NCBI GenBank assembly: GCA_964418365.1
Contig: CAYQLM010000001.1
Coordinates: 1 to 64,000, forward strand
DNA length: 64,000 nucleotides
Origin: JBBDXS01 sp964418365
GTDB taxonomy: Bacteria > Chloroflexota > Dehalococcoidia > DSTF01 > RBG-16-68-14
Direction: 5' to 3'
Positions 46,763 to 55,459 of the stretch are shown here, piece by piece (the first letter of the stretch is position 1; each line of letters begins with the position of its first letter). The notes under the pieces were generated by a model, which saw only the letters and a program-made list of their open reading frames with translations, ran no database searches and was not told where the DNA came from. The position numbers were made by a program, and so were the translations under genes.

Positions 46763-48112
46763 ATGAGTCAATTCTCGTGGCACCCACGAAGCGGAAGCGG
46801 AACTGAAACTCCGGAGCGGCCGTTCCAGCGGCGCAGCCAGAGCGTCGAGGCCGTCAATGAGCTGAAGTTCACGCTGCACCAGCGCCTCATCGAGGAGCTG
46901 GACCCGACCAAGCTCCAGGGGCTGGAGCCGGATCGCGCGCGCGACGCTGTCGTCGCCGCCGCGCGATCGCTCATCGCTCAGGAGATGCCGGGCATCGTCG
47001 GCGCCGTGCGCGACGAGCTCGTGCAGTCGGTCGCGGACGAAGTGCTGGGCCTCGGCCCGATCGAACCGTTGATCAGGGACGTAGCCGTCTCAGAAGTGAT
47101 GGTCAACGCCCCCGATCAGGTCTTCTATGAGAAGGAAGGCCGGCTCTATCTGAGCTCCGTTCGCTTCCGCGATCAGGCGCACATCATGCGCATCGTCGAG
47201 CGCATCGTGGCGCCCCTTGGCCGTCGTGTGGATGAATCGTCGCCTATGGTGGACGCTCGTTTGCCCGATGGCTCCCGCGTGAACGTCATCATCCCGCCTG
47301 TCGCGCCGAAGAGCCCGACGATCACCATCCGGAAGTTCCAGGCCGACAAGATGACGATCGAGGACCTGATCGGCATCGGCAGCTTGACGCGCGAGCTGGC
47401 GGAGTTCTTCCGGGCCTGCGTACAGGTGCGGCTGAACATCATTGTCTCCGGCGGTACCGGCACCGGCAAGACGACCATGCTGAACGCACTCTCGTCCTTC
47501 ATTCCAGACACCGAGCGCATCGTCACCATTGAGGACCCGACGGAGCTCAGGCTCCAGCAGGGCCACGTCGTGAGCCTTGAGGCGCGGCCACCCAGCCTGG
47601 AGGGCAAGGGTGAGGTGACGCAGCGAGACCTAGTCCGCAATTCGCTACGTATGCGCCCCGACCGCATCATCGTCGGTGAGGTGCGCGGCGCGGAATCCTT
47701 CGACATGATGCAGGCGATGAACACCGGCCACGAAGGATCGCTCGGCACGGTGCACGCCAACACGCCCCGAGACGCCCTCGCCCGTATCGAGAACATGGTC
47801 CTGATGGCCGGGCTCGATCTGCCGATGCGCGCGATCCGCGAGCAGATCTCTTCCGCGATCCACATCGTCACCCAGCTCACCAGGATGGCCGACGGGACGA
47901 GAAAGGTCACGCACGTATCCGAGATCGCCGGCATGGAGGGCGACATCGTGACGATGCAGGACCTGTTTCGGTACGAACAGCGTGGTGTGGACAGCGACGG
48001 CCGTGTCATCGGTGAGTTCCGCGCGACGGGAATCCGCCCGCGCTTCGCAGAGAAGTTCGAAGTAGCCGGCATCCGGCTGCCGCCGGACATGTTCATGCCG
48101 GGAAGGCTGTAA
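46763..48112 (+). CDS. cpaF: Tad pilus secretion ATPase CpaF/TadA
   Basis: A 449-residue GSPII_E family hexameric ATPase that powers pilus extension and retraction. The N-terminal domain shows LGPIEPLIRDVAVSEVMVNAPDQVF. The core has Walker A SGGTGTGKTTMLNALSSF (about 228-245), the Asp box VTIEDPTELRLQQGHVVSLEARPPS, the Walker B-like RIIVGEVRGAESFDMMQAMNTGHEGSLGTVHAN, and the His box. Complete and typical in length. It is 30 bases after cpaE and 3 bases before tadB. Confidence 0.96.
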   Translation: MSQFSWHPRSGSGTETPERPFQRRSQSVEAVNELKFTLHQRLIEELDPTKLQGLEPDRARDAVVAAARSLIAQEMPGIVGAVRDELVQSVADEVLGLGPIEPLIRDVAVSEVMVNAPDQVFYEKEGRLYLSSVRFRDQAHIMRIVERIVAPLGRRVDESSPMVDARLPDGSRVNVIIPPVAPKSPTITIRKFQADKMTIEDLIGIGSLTRELAEFFRACVQVRLNIIVSGGTGTGKTTMLNALSSFIPDTERIVTIEDPTELRLQQGHVVSLEARPPSLEGKGEVTQRDLVRNSLRMRPDRIIVGEVRGAESFDMMQAMNTGHEGSLGTVHANTPRDALARIENMVLMAGLDLPMRAIREQISSAIHIVTQLTRMADGTRKVTHVSEIAGMEGDIVTMQDLFRYEQRGVDSDGRVIGEFRATGIRPRFAEKFEVAGIRLPPDMFMPGRL

Positions 48113-48115
48113 GCC

Positions 48116-49084
48116 ATGGACCCAATCGCGCTCTTAACCGCCGCTTCGGTCCTCGTGGCCGTCCTCTCGTTCGGCCTGGCGTTTGCTACCACGCCGGTGA
48201 GCGCGCAGATGCGCGCTCGCCTCCACGGCGTGCTCGCCGCTCAGACCGGCATCGCTGACCGCGGCGCCTCGGACGCGCCGCTGCGGGCGCGCCGCGGGCT
48301 TGGCGTGTTCCAAACGCTCATCTCTGGTGGCTGGCTGGCGCGGATGGAGACAGACCTTCGCCTGGCGGACAGTCGGCTCCACCCGGGCGATTACCTCGCG
48401 CTGCGGGTCGGGGTGGCAGGACTGGGCTTTGTCGCGCCGTTTCTCGCCCTCGGCGGGGGGATGGGCCTCATTCTCGGAATCATCGCCGGCGCGGCCGGGT
48501 TCCAGGTGCCACAGTTCTGGATCGGCAACCGAAAGGCCAGCCGCGCCAGGAAGCTGGAGGCCCAGCTCCCGGAAGCGCTCACGATGGTGGCGAACTCGCT
48601 CAAGGCCGGCTTTGGCTTGCTGCAGGCGCTCAGCCTTGCCGCAGAGCAACTCGAACATCCGGTCAGCACGGAGCTCGCGCAGGCCGTGCAGGAGACGAAC
48701 ATCGGCTCCAGCGTGGAGGAAGCATTCCGTCAGCTCAGCGAACGGAATGGCAACTACGATCTCGACATGGTGGTGACCGCGATCATGGTGCAGCGGACGG
48801 CTGGCGGTAACCTGTCCGAGATCCTGGAGACGGTCACCGCAACCATGCGCGAACGCGTGCGCATCAAGGGCGAGATCCAGACGCTTACCGCGCAGCAGAA
48901 GCTGACGGGAATCGTCATCGCGCTGCTGCCGGTAGGGGTGGCTGGCTTGTTCGTTGTGATCAGCCCGGAATACATCAAGCCTTTGTTCACGGACCCGCTG
49001 GGCCGGGTCATGCTGGGCGTGAGTACCTTCCTTGAAGTCATCGGCGTGCTCGTGATCCAGAAGATCCTGTCAATCGAGGTGTAG
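48116..49084 (+). CDS. tadB: Tad pilus inner-membrane platform protein TadB
   Basis: A 322-residue T2SSF-domain membrane protein with an N-terminal span, a pair at about residues 100-130 (GLGFVAPFLALGGGMGLILGIIAGAAGF) and two at the C-terminus. The T2SSF core is QLPEALTMVANSLKAGFGLLQALSLAAEQLEHPVSTELAQAVQETNIGSSVEEAFRQLSERNG near residue 146. With TadC it forms the base on which CpaF acts. Confidence 0.93.
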   Translation: MDPIALLTAASVLVAVLSFGLAFATTPVSAQMRARLHGVLAAQTGIADRGASDAPLRARRGLGVFQTLISGGWLARMETDLRLADSRLHPGDYLALRVGVAGLGFVAPFLALGGGMGLILGIIAGAAGFQVPQFWIGNRKASRARKLEAQLPEALTMVANSLKAGFGLLQALSLAAEQLEHPVSTELAQAVQETNIGSSVEEAFRQLSERNGNYDLDMVVTAIMVQRTAGGNLSEILETVTATMRERVRIKGEIQTLTAQQKLTGIVIALLPVGVAGLFVVISPEYIKPLFTDPLGRVMLGVSTFLEVIGVLVIQKILSIEV

Positions 49085-49089
49085 GCGTC

Positions 49090-49995
49090 ATGCCAATGCT
49101 TGCCGCGCTAGTCTTCGCTTCCGCTGTCTTCGTATTCGTCCTGTCCTTTAGTGGCGGCGAAGCGCGCATTCGCTCTCGCCTCCAGGCGCTGCGCGGCCCC
49201 GACGTGCATGACCAGTCACGCGAGGCGCTCACGCTGAAGCAGCGCATGTTTCTGCCCATCACGGACGGCATCATGCAGTCTGTGTCGCGCTACCTGCCGT
49301 CCGGCGTCATGTCGCGCATGGAGGAGAAGCTGGTGATCGCTGGCGAGCCGATGTCGGCGAACACGTTCATGGCCGTCCGGCTGATCTGCTTCGCGTTGCT
49401 GGCGGGTCTGCCCGTGCTGCTGCTTACGGCCGGCATGATCAAGCTGAGCATGACGGGCATCGTCTTCATCGGGGCATTTACGGTAGCCGGGATCATGCTG
49501 CCCACCGTGTGGCTGTCGCAGCGCGTAGGGCAGCGTCAGAGCACGATCATCAAGAGCCTACCCGATGCCTTCGATCTCATCACGACATGCGTGGAGGCTG
49601 GCCTCGGACTGGACGCCGCGCTCGCCCGCGTCGCGGACAAGGTCGAGGGCCCGTTCGCCGATGAGCTATCGAGGGCGTTGCGCGAGATCGGTCTCGGCAG
49701 GATGCGCCGTGAAGCGCTACGCGAGCTCGGTTCGCGCACTGGCGTGCCCGACCTGATCACGTTTGTCAACGCCGTGATTCAGGCTGAACTTATGGGCTCC
49801 AGTGTCGGTGCGGTGTTGCGCGTACAGGCGGAACAGCTTCGCATGCGCCGCCGCCAGCGCGCGGAGGAGCAGGCCTACAAGGCGCCGGTAAAGATGATCT
49901 TCCCCCTTGTGCTCTTCATCTTCCCGACGCTCTTCATCGTCATCTTGGGCCCGGCCATGATCACGATCATGAAGGACTTTCCTGGCGGGAAGTAG
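49090..49995 (+). CDS. tadC: Tad pilus inner-membrane platform protein TadC
   Basis: A 301-residue T2SSF-domain protein. IKSLPDAFDLITTCVEAGLGLDAALARVADKVEGPFADELSRALREIGLGRMRREALRELGSRTGVPDLITFVNAVIQAELMGSSVGAVLRVQAEQLRMRRRQRAEEQAYKAPVKMIFPLVLFIFPTLFIVILGP is typical. It starts 5 bases after tadB. No tadE/F, tadG or prepilin peptidase gene follows. Confidence 0.93.
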   Translation: MPMLAALVFASAVFVFVLSFSGGEARIRSRLQALRGPDVHDQSREALTLKQRMFLPITDGIMQSVSRYLPSGVMSRMEEKLVIAGEPMSANTFMAVRLICFALLAGLPVLLLTAGMIKLSMTGIVFIGAFTVAGIMLPTVWLSQRVGQRQSTIIKSLPDAFDLITTCVEAGLGLDAALARVADKVEGPFADELSRALREIGLGRMRREALRELGSRTGVPDLITFVNAVIQAELMGSSVGAVLRVQAEQLRMRRRQRAEEQAYKAPVKMIFPLVLFIFPTLFIVILGPAMITIMKDFPGGK

Positions 49996-50004
49996 CCGGC
50001 TGGC

Positions 50005-50349
50005 GTGCGGATAACCAACCAGACGAAGGGGACGGAGCTGGCGAGCGCTGCTCGCGTCGCCCGCAGCCTCTCGTCTCGAACCATTGGCTTGCTTGGCAAG
50101 CGCGCGTTGCCTCAGGGTGAGGCGCTCGTCATCGATCCCTGTTCGTCGGTTCACACCGCCTTCATGCGCTTCACGATTGACGTCCTGTACCTGGACCCGT
50201 CGAAGCGTGTCATCAAGGCCGTCGCGGATCTGAAGCCGTTCCGCATCAGCGGCGTCCTGCGCGGCAAGTGTTCGGTGATCGAGCTGCCGCGGGGCGCTAT
50301 CGCCGCGAGCAACACTGCCCCCGGCGACCAGCTCGCCTTCGATTCCTAG
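50005..50349 (+). CDS. DUF192 family protein
   Basis: A 114-residue protein with the DUF192 pattern: a leading strand, ARSLSSRTIGLLGKRALPQGEALVIDPCSSVHTAFMRFTIDVLYLD and RISGVLRGKCSVIELPRGAIAASNTAPGDQL. The CxxVHTxxMRFxIDV core is diagnostic. The function of the family is not settled. It starts with GTG 9 bases after tadC, so it is probably in the pilus transcript; DUF192 genes are often found beside Tad clusters. It has no clear signal peptide. Confidence 0.85.
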   Translation: MRITNQTKGTELASAARVARSLSSRTIGLLGKRALPQGEALVIDPCSSVHTAFMRFTIDVLYLDPSKRVIKAVADLKPFRISGVLRGKCSVIELPRGAIAASNTAPGDQLAFDS

Positions 50350-50359
50350 GCCGCCCGGT

Positions 50360-52555
50360 CTAGCGAGTGCAGCTGACGTTGTACTCACTGATCGAGATCC
50401 GGATATCGATTACGGTGACGGTTCCGTCGCTGTTTAAGTCCGCCCGCGGATCGTCCATGCGGTGGTAGTGCTGGAGTACATAGATGATGTCGTTGATCGT
50501 CACCTTGCCGTTGCCGTCGAAGTCGGCGCAGGGCCAGGGCATCGGCGTCGGCGTCGGGGTGATCGTCGGTGTCGGCGTGATGGTCGGCGTGTTGGTGATC
50601 GTCGGCGTGTTGGTCGCCGTGAACGTGGGCGTCGGCGTCGGAGCGAGGATGAGGGTCTGCACCTGGGCGATATTGTTGGCGTATGACGACTCCGGCGCGA
50701 CATTGGTTACGAGCAAGCGGTTGGCCGCGGCTGAAGCCGTTAGGGTCGTATCGGAGGACACGGCGACGCGCCCGCTCAACGTGATCGTCGCCCTGTCATT
50801 CGGATGGAACGTTCCAGGGAAGGAGCAACTGAGCGTGCCCGTGGAAACGATGACGCACGTACCGCAAAAGAGCCCGCCGCCGGTAAGCGTGATGCAGGTA
50901 CCGGTGAAGTCCGTTGTAAAGGTGGCGATGACGAGGCTTGGGGCATACTGCACGAGCGCTTCGATGAAATATGGCCGGCCGGTCGTCGGGTTGATGTCAT
51001 TCACAACGTCGAGCCCGCCAATGTTCGTAACAGCGGCGGTATAGGTGAATATGGATCCGCTTGGTACTGGGTTTTGACTAACGTCCATGGTCGCCGCCAG
51101 ATCGCCTGGGGGTGGCGCCGGCGTTGGGCTGGGCGTCGGTGTTCTTGTAGGCGTGGGCGGCGGGGAGACCGTGATCGAGGCCTGGGCATCGTTGTTCGCC
51201 TCACTGAACTCAGCTACCTCATCAAACGGATCGACGGTGGCCGAATCCACAAAGACGCCCTCCTGCGTCATGTAGCCGCCGATCGTGACCGTGGCCACCC
51301 CGCCTGCCGGCAGCGCGCCCAGATCGCAGTCCAGCTCTCCGCCAGTCAGAGACCCCAGCAGCGTGCAACTTCCAGCCGAAGCCGAGAACGATGTATAGAC
51401 GAAGTCAACGGGCGGGTTGTGCGCCAGCCGCACCGGCGCCACGGCTTGGCCGCCCACGTTGCGCACCTGGACCGTAAGCGTAAGCGGATCGTTGCCTCGA
51501 ACGGGGTTCGGAGTGGGGACGATCGTTACGGTCAGGTCGCCAGTGAGCGGCGTGGGTGTGAACGTAGCGGTAACCGTAGGCGTATTGGTCGGCGTGGCGG
51601 TCGATGTCGGCGTGCGGGTCGCCGTCGGCGTGCCAGGCGTCGGTGTTCGCGTGGCCGTGCGGGTCGATGTCGCCGTATCCGTAACTGTCGCCGTGGGCGT
51701 TGCCGTGGGCGCCAGCACCTGCGTCGTCGCTAGGGACGTGTTATTCGCCTCGTTCGACTCCGTCACGATGTTGTTAGGGTCGACGGTCGCCGTGTTCGTG
51801 ACATTCGTGTCGACGCCTGCCGCGACGTAGCCGGTGACCGTCACCGTCGCGATGGCGCTCGGCCCCGTGCCGAAGGCGCCGAGGTCGCAGTCCAGCAGGC
51901 CGCCGGTGACGCCGTTCCTGAGCGAGCAGGCGCCACGCGTTGTGCTGAAGCCGGTGTACGTGAAATTGGCCGAGGGCTGGTCGATCAGGCGGACCGCGCT
52001 CGCGGGGGCGTTGCCCAAGTTGCGCACCTTGAGGGTGTAGTTCAGTGGCGCCCCGCCCACTACCGGGTCCGGGCTGTCTGTCGTCGTCACGATCAAATCG
52101 ACTCCGTTTGCCAGTGTCGCGGTCGGGGTGAAGGTGTTGGTCGGCACGGGCGTGAAGGTGTTCGTGGGCACGGGCGTGTTGGTAGCCGTAGGTGTGAATG
52201 TGTTGGTCGCCGTCGGCGTAAAGGTATTCGTTGGTGTTGGCGTAAGGGTGTTGGTCGGCGACGGCGTGAAGGTGTTGGTCGGTGAAGGCGTGAAGGTGTC
52301 GGTTGGCGTTGGGGTGAGAGTGTCGGTCGGCGACGGCGTGAAGGTGTCGGTTGGCGTTGGGGTGAGAGTGTCGGTTGGCGTTGGGGTGAGAGTGTCGGTC
52401 GCCGTTGCCGTCTCGGTGGGAGTATCCGTCTCACCCAGCGCCATGCCAGGGCGGGACGGCTGGCTGGACAGGGCGACGAGGGACACGGCAACGAGCGCGC
52501 CCACGAGGAGGCCCGCCACGATGCCCAGCCTGAGGTGTGGCAGCGCCCGACTCAT
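50360..52555 (-). CDS. Secreted DUF11/CARDB-repeat protein with C-terminal dockerin
   Basis: A 731-residue exported protein. A signal/membrane segment (LRLGIVAGLLVGALVAVSLVAL) is followed by a Thr-Pro linker of 8-residue repeats (TPTPTDTL-like, about 40-150), then three immunoglobulin-like DUF11/CARDB modules (GVDLIVTTTDSPDPVVGG, GDLTVTIVPTPNPVRGND, GDLAATMDVSQNPVPSG) separated by TPT linkers. The C-terminus has a type I dockerin: CADFDGNGKVTINDIIYVLQHYH and ADLNSDGTVTVIDIRISISEY, two calcium-loop F-hands. Dockerins bind cohesins; a cohesin-like protein lies at 60.6-63.0 kb. It faces convergently into the pilus operon. Confidence 0.88.
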   Translation of the reverse strand: MSRALPHLRLGIVAGLLVGALVAVSLVALSSQPSRPGMALGETDTPTETATATDTLTPTPTDTLTPTPTDTFTPSPTDTLTPTPTDTFTPSPTNTFTPSPTNTLTPTPTNTFTPTATNTFTPTATNTPVPTNTFTPVPTNTFTPTATLANGVDLIVTTTDSPDPVVGGAPLNYTLKVRNLGNAPASAVRLIDQPSANFTYTGFSTTRGACSLRNGVTGGLLDCDLGAFGTGPSAIATVTVTGYVAAGVDTNVTNTATVDPNNIVTESNEANNTSLATTQVLAPTATPTATVTDTATSTRTATRTPTPGTPTATRTPTSTATPTNTPTVTATFTPTPLTGDLTVTIVPTPNPVRGNDPLTLTVQVRNVGGQAVAPVRLAHNPPVDFVYTSFSASAGSCTLLGSLTGGELDCDLGALPAGGVATVTIGGYMTQEGVFVDSATVDPFDEVAEFSEANNDAQASITVSPPPTPTRTPTPSPTPAPPPGDLAATMDVSQNPVPSGSIFTYTAAVTNIGGLDVVNDINPTTGRPYFIEALVQYAPSLVIATFTTDFTGTCITLTGGGLFCGTCVIVSTGTLSCSFPGTFHPNDRATITLSGRVAVSSDTTLTASAAANRLLVTNVAPESSYANNIAQVQTLILAPTPTPTFTATNTPTITNTPTITPTPTITPTPTPMPWPCADFDGNGKVTINDIIYVLQHYHRMDDPRADLNSDGTVTVIDIRISISEYNVSCTR
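52130..52430. repeat. 24-base tandem repeats encoding Thr-Pro linker
   Basis: Degenerate tandem copies of a unit like GGCGTTGGGGTGAGAGTGTC (plus strand) with a 24-base period encode the TPTxTxTP 8-residue linker on the minus strand. Blocks at 52260-52390 are nearly identical, so copy number probably varies between strains. Confidence 0.85.
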
Positions 52556-52898
52556 GCTTTTGAGCCACCTGTCTCATGATGGCCGAGGCCGCCGTCTTGA
52601 GGCCGGCCAGGCCGTCTTGGTCCGTGCGTAGGAATCTATCCTCTCCCCATATCTACTAACGGCCGGCGGGGACGCTCGGTTGCAGCCGAGCGGTCCGGTC
52701 GGAGTAGAACATGCCTTCGGCGAGATGCCGGTCCGAGGGTGCCACCAGCTCTGGCTCCTCTCCCGCCATCATAGGGGCTGGGAGGCCTCGCGGCGGTTAA
52801 TCATAACCCAACGATACGTAAAATAACGGCCAACTCCGGCCGTCGTGCCCATCGAATACGCCTGCGCTATACTCCCGCGGGACGAGAAGGGAGGCGTC
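52556..52898. other. Intergenic region with two hairpins and an AT-rich patch
   Basis: No gene is supported. A CTCGG/CCGAG hairpin (about 52675-52693) and CGGCATCT-type inverted repeats (about 52711-52728) lie in the left part. An AT-rich patch at 52797-52828 and a TATACT at 52867-52872 may be part of the aldo/keto reductase promoter. The dockerin gene's own promoter was not located. Confidence 0.4.
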
Positions 52899-53834
52899 GT
52901 GGAATACAAGAACGTAGGCCGCTCCGGGCTGGTGGTCTCCGCTGGCGGGCTGGGCTGCAACAACTTCGGCCGTCGCTGCGACGTGGGGCAGGCCGCGGCC
53001 GTGGTCGGCAGGGCCTTGGATCTGGGCGTCACCTTCTTCGACACCGCCGACATCTACGGCCCCCGGGGCGTCTCCGAGGAGTACCTGGGCAAGGCCCTGC
53101 AAGGGCACAGGCGCGACGCTGTCATCGCCACCAAGTTCGTCGGCCCGATGGGCGAAGGCCCGTTGTGGGAGGGGGCATCGCGCCGCTACATCTTCGAGGC
53201 CGTCGACGGCAGCCTGGGGCGCCTCGGCACCGACTACATTGACCTGTACCAGATCCACTTTCCGGACACGCGTACTCCCATCGAGGAGACGCTGCGTGCG
53301 CTCGATGACCTGGTGCGCGCGGGCAAGATCCGCTACTTCGGCTGCTCCAACTTCGCTGGCTGGCAGGTCGTCGAGGCGCAATGGATCACGCGTGTTCACC
53401 ACTTTTCGCCGCTGGCCTCCGCGCAGAACCAGTACAACCTGCTCGACCGCCGCATCGAGCGCGAGTTGGTGCCCGCGTGTAAGAGCTACGGCCTGGGCGT
53501 GCTGCCGTACTTCCCGCTGGCGAACGGCTTCCTGACCGGCAAGTACCGTCCCGGCCAGCCGGCGCCCGAAGGCACACGGCTCGCGACCGGCATGGGCGAG
53601 CGCGTCCTCACCGAAGAGAACTTTGCGAAGCTGACAAAGCTCGAAGACTTCGCCCAGCAGCGCGGCCACACGATGCTCGAGCTGGCGATCGGATGGCTGG
53701 CGAGCCAGCCGCACGTCGCGAGCGTGATCGCGGGCGCGACAAAGCCGGAGCAGATCGAGCAGAACGTCAAGGCTGCCGAATGGCGGCTGACCGCGGATGA
53801 GCTAGCTGAAGTCGATCGCCTGACGCAGCGCTAG
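52899..53834 (+). CDS. Aldo/keto reductase
   Basis: A 311-residue NADPH-dependent oxidoreductase of the AKR fold. The catalytic tetrad segments are present: GVTFFDTADIYGPRGVSEEYLGKAL (Asp and Tyr), VIATKFVG (Lys), and YIDLYQIHFPD (His). The cofactor region is GLGVLPYFPLANGFLTGKYRPG and SVIAGATKPEQIEQN. It looks like the YghZ/YdhF or general stress AKR groups. The start at the GTG at 52899 fits a GGGAGG Shine-Dalgarno; an ATG at 52845 would add 18 unrelated residues. Confidence 0.92.
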   Translation: MEYKNVGRSGLVVSAGGLGCNNFGRRCDVGQAAAVVGRALDLGVTFFDTADIYGPRGVSEEYLGKALQGHRRDAVIATKFVGPMGEGPLWEGASRRYIFEAVDGSLGRLGTDYIDLYQIHFPDTRTPIEETLRALDDLVRAGKIRYFGCSNFAGWQVVEAQWITRVHHFSPLASAQNQYNLLDRRIERELVPACKSYGLGVLPYFPLANGFLTGKYRPGQPAPEGTRLATGMGERVLTEENFAKLTKLEDFAQQRGHTMLELAIGWLASQPHVASVIAGATKPEQIEQNVKAAEWRLTADELAEVDRLTQR

Positions 53835-53843
53835 CTGACCGCA

Positions 53844-54422
53844 ATGTCGGCGACGACCGCGGTCATCATCGTCTGCCGGCTCCTCGTACCCCTCAGCATC
53901 TTCCGCTGGCCCTTCATCGGGGCGGTGCTCTCCATCCTCGCGGATGCGCTCGACATCGTCATCGCGACGCTGATGGTGCGCTACCTACACGGCGGCGACG
54001 TCTGGAGCTATCACCAGCTCGATAAGTACCTCGACACCTACTATCTCTTCATCGAGTGGATCGTGGCGCAGCGCTGGCCGGCGCTGCCGCGCTGGACGGC
54101 GAATGCGCTGTTCGGCTACCGGCTCCTGGGCGTGGTCCTCTTCGAGGTGACGGACGCCCGTGTCCTGCTCGTGGTGTTCCCTGCGCTGTTCGACTTCTAC
54201 TTCCTCTACTACGCCTTCTGCAGCGACTACGTGCCGTGGTACGAAGTCACGCCCGCGCGGCTGTTCACCTGGCTCGCCGTGCTGGCCGTGCCGAAGATGG
54301 CGCAGGAGTACGCCCTGCATTACAAGCACTGGCTGGACAACGTCGTCGCCGTCGACGTGATCACGGGGGTCTACCACACGATCATCCGGTGGTTCCGACG
54401 CGCCATTGGCGCGGTGTTCTGA
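53844..54422 (+). CDS. Integral membrane protein of unknown function
   Basis: A 192-residue protein with about 4-5 membrane helices (VIIVCRLLVPLSIF, GAVLSILADALDIVIATLMV, YRLLGVVLFEV, LLVVFPALFDFYFLYYAFC, LFTWLAVLAVPKMAQEYAL). Charged and aromatic residues in helices and loops include DALDIV, HQLDKYLDTYYLFIEWIV and KHWLDNVVAVD. I do not recognise a family; it is not a CDP-alcohol transferase, because the required DG...AR...D...D pattern is absent. It starts 9 bases after the reductase and ends 8 bases before the convergent lipoprotein gene. Confidence 0.72.
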   Translation: MSATTAVIIVCRLLVPLSIFRWPFIGAVLSILADALDIVIATLMVRYLHGGDVWSYHQLDKYLDTYYLFIEWIVAQRWPALPRWTANALFGYRLLGVVLFEVTDARVLLVVFPALFDFYFLYYAFCSDYVPWYEVTPARLFTWLAVLAVPKMAQEYALHYKHWLDNVVAVDVITGVYHTIIRWFRRAIGAVF

Positions 54423-54430
54423 GTGCGCGG

Positions 54431-55459
54431 TTAGGGCAGCCTCAGGACGGAGATCCCGTCGGGGAAGCTGAGCCCCTGCCCCATGATCTGCGGCGCCTGC
54501 GGTCTGCCGAGGTCGTCGAACGTCACCTTGCGCACCGTTCCCTTGCCGCGCTGCGGACCGGGCAGCTTACCCTGCTCCTGCACGAGCCCGAGGTCGGCGT
54601 AATAGATCGTCCCCTTCGAATCGACGGCGATCCCTTCCGGGTTCCCGATGTCGGTTCCGGTGATAATGTTGCGGACGAGGTGGCCGTCCTTGTCGTACTC
54701 GTTGATCGCCGGCGGCACGAACACGCTCGATACGTACCAGTCGCCGTTCGGCGCGCGGACGATGCCCGCTGGACTGACCATGTTCGGGTCCTGGATGAAG
54801 ACCGAGCTGTTCGCCGGCTTCGATTCGCACTCGTCCGCGTTGTCGGGGAAGGGCGGCGAAAAGCGCAGCACGTCGGCGCCGGCCGACTCCGCCACGAGGA
54901 CGCTTGCGGTGTCGGTATCGAACGCCACTGTGCCTGCCGTGCGCAGCTTGTCAGAGAGGATGCAGTACGTGCTGTAGTCGGGCGGGAAGAACACGATGAG
55001 CTTGCCGCTCGCAGCTGTGAAGCTCCCTTCGCCGACATCCGTCACGAACAGCCGCTTGTCGTTGTCGAACACGCAGCCCATCGGATCGAGGGACTTCGGC
55101 TCATTGGTCGGGCTGCTCGGCTCCGGTATCTTGCGCACGAACTTGCCGTCACTCGAGAAGATGCTCCAGCCGGAGTGCACGCCCTTCTCTTCGTCCTTGT
55201 CCTCCGCCATGAGGAGGCTGTTGCTGCCGTCCGGCACGAGGCACACCTGCCCGTTTACCCAGCCGGTGACCGGGATCAGCACCGTCATCTTGCCCGAGGA
55301 GAGGTCGTAGACATCCAGCTCTTCGTTCTGCGGGCTGTACAGCTTCTCGGTGCCCTTCGATCCGCCCGTGCTGCCCTTGCAGGCGCTCAGCGCGATCATC
55401 GCGCCGGCCAGCGCGGTCGCCAACAACAAGAGAGTTCCAATGTGCTTACTGCGCTCCAC
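54431..55459 (-). CDS. Beta-propeller (NHL/SMP-30-like) lipoprotein
   Basis: A 342-residue exported lipoprotein starting at GTG (Shine-Dalgarno GAGGAGG about 9 bases upstream). The signal peptide ends with lipobox ALSAC, Cys29 being the lipidated residue. The rest is beta-propeller-like: repeated IFSSDGKFVRKIPEPS, DPMGCVFDNDKRLFVTDVG, PAGIVRAPNGDWYVSSVF and NPEGIAVDSKGTIYYADLG. No catalytic residues are obvious, and a ligand or scaffold role is likely. It overlaps the end of the next lipoprotein gene by 14 bases, so the pair is an operon. Confidence 0.8.
   Translation of the reverse strand: MERSKHIGTLLLLATALAGAMIALSACKGSTGGSKGTEKLYSPQNEELDVYDLSSGKMTVLIPVTGWVNGQVCLVPDGSNSLLMAEDKDEEKGVHSGWSIFSSDGKFVRKIPEPSSPTNEPKSLDPMGCVFDNDKRLFVTDVGEGSFTAASGKLIVFFPPDYSTYCILSDKLRTAGTVAFDTDTASVLVAESAGADVLRFSPPFPDNADECESKPANSSVFIQDPNMVSPAGIVRAPNGDWYVSSVFVPPAINEYDKDGHLVRNIITGTDIGNPEGIAVDSKGTIYYADLGLVQEQGKLPGPQRGKGTVRKVTFDDLGRPQAPQIMGQGLSFPDGISVLRLP

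Noticed and set aside
52130..52430. CRISPR array
   Set aside because: The 24-base units are adjacent and coding with no spacers; they encode TPT octapeptides.
52128..52631. Plus-strand 167-residue Val/Gly-rich open frame
   Set aside because: Antisense shadow of the Thr-Pro linker of the dockerin protein.
53844..54422. CDP-alcohol phosphatidyltransferase
   Set aside because: Asp residues in the first helices suggest it, but the DG...AR...G...D...D signature is absent.
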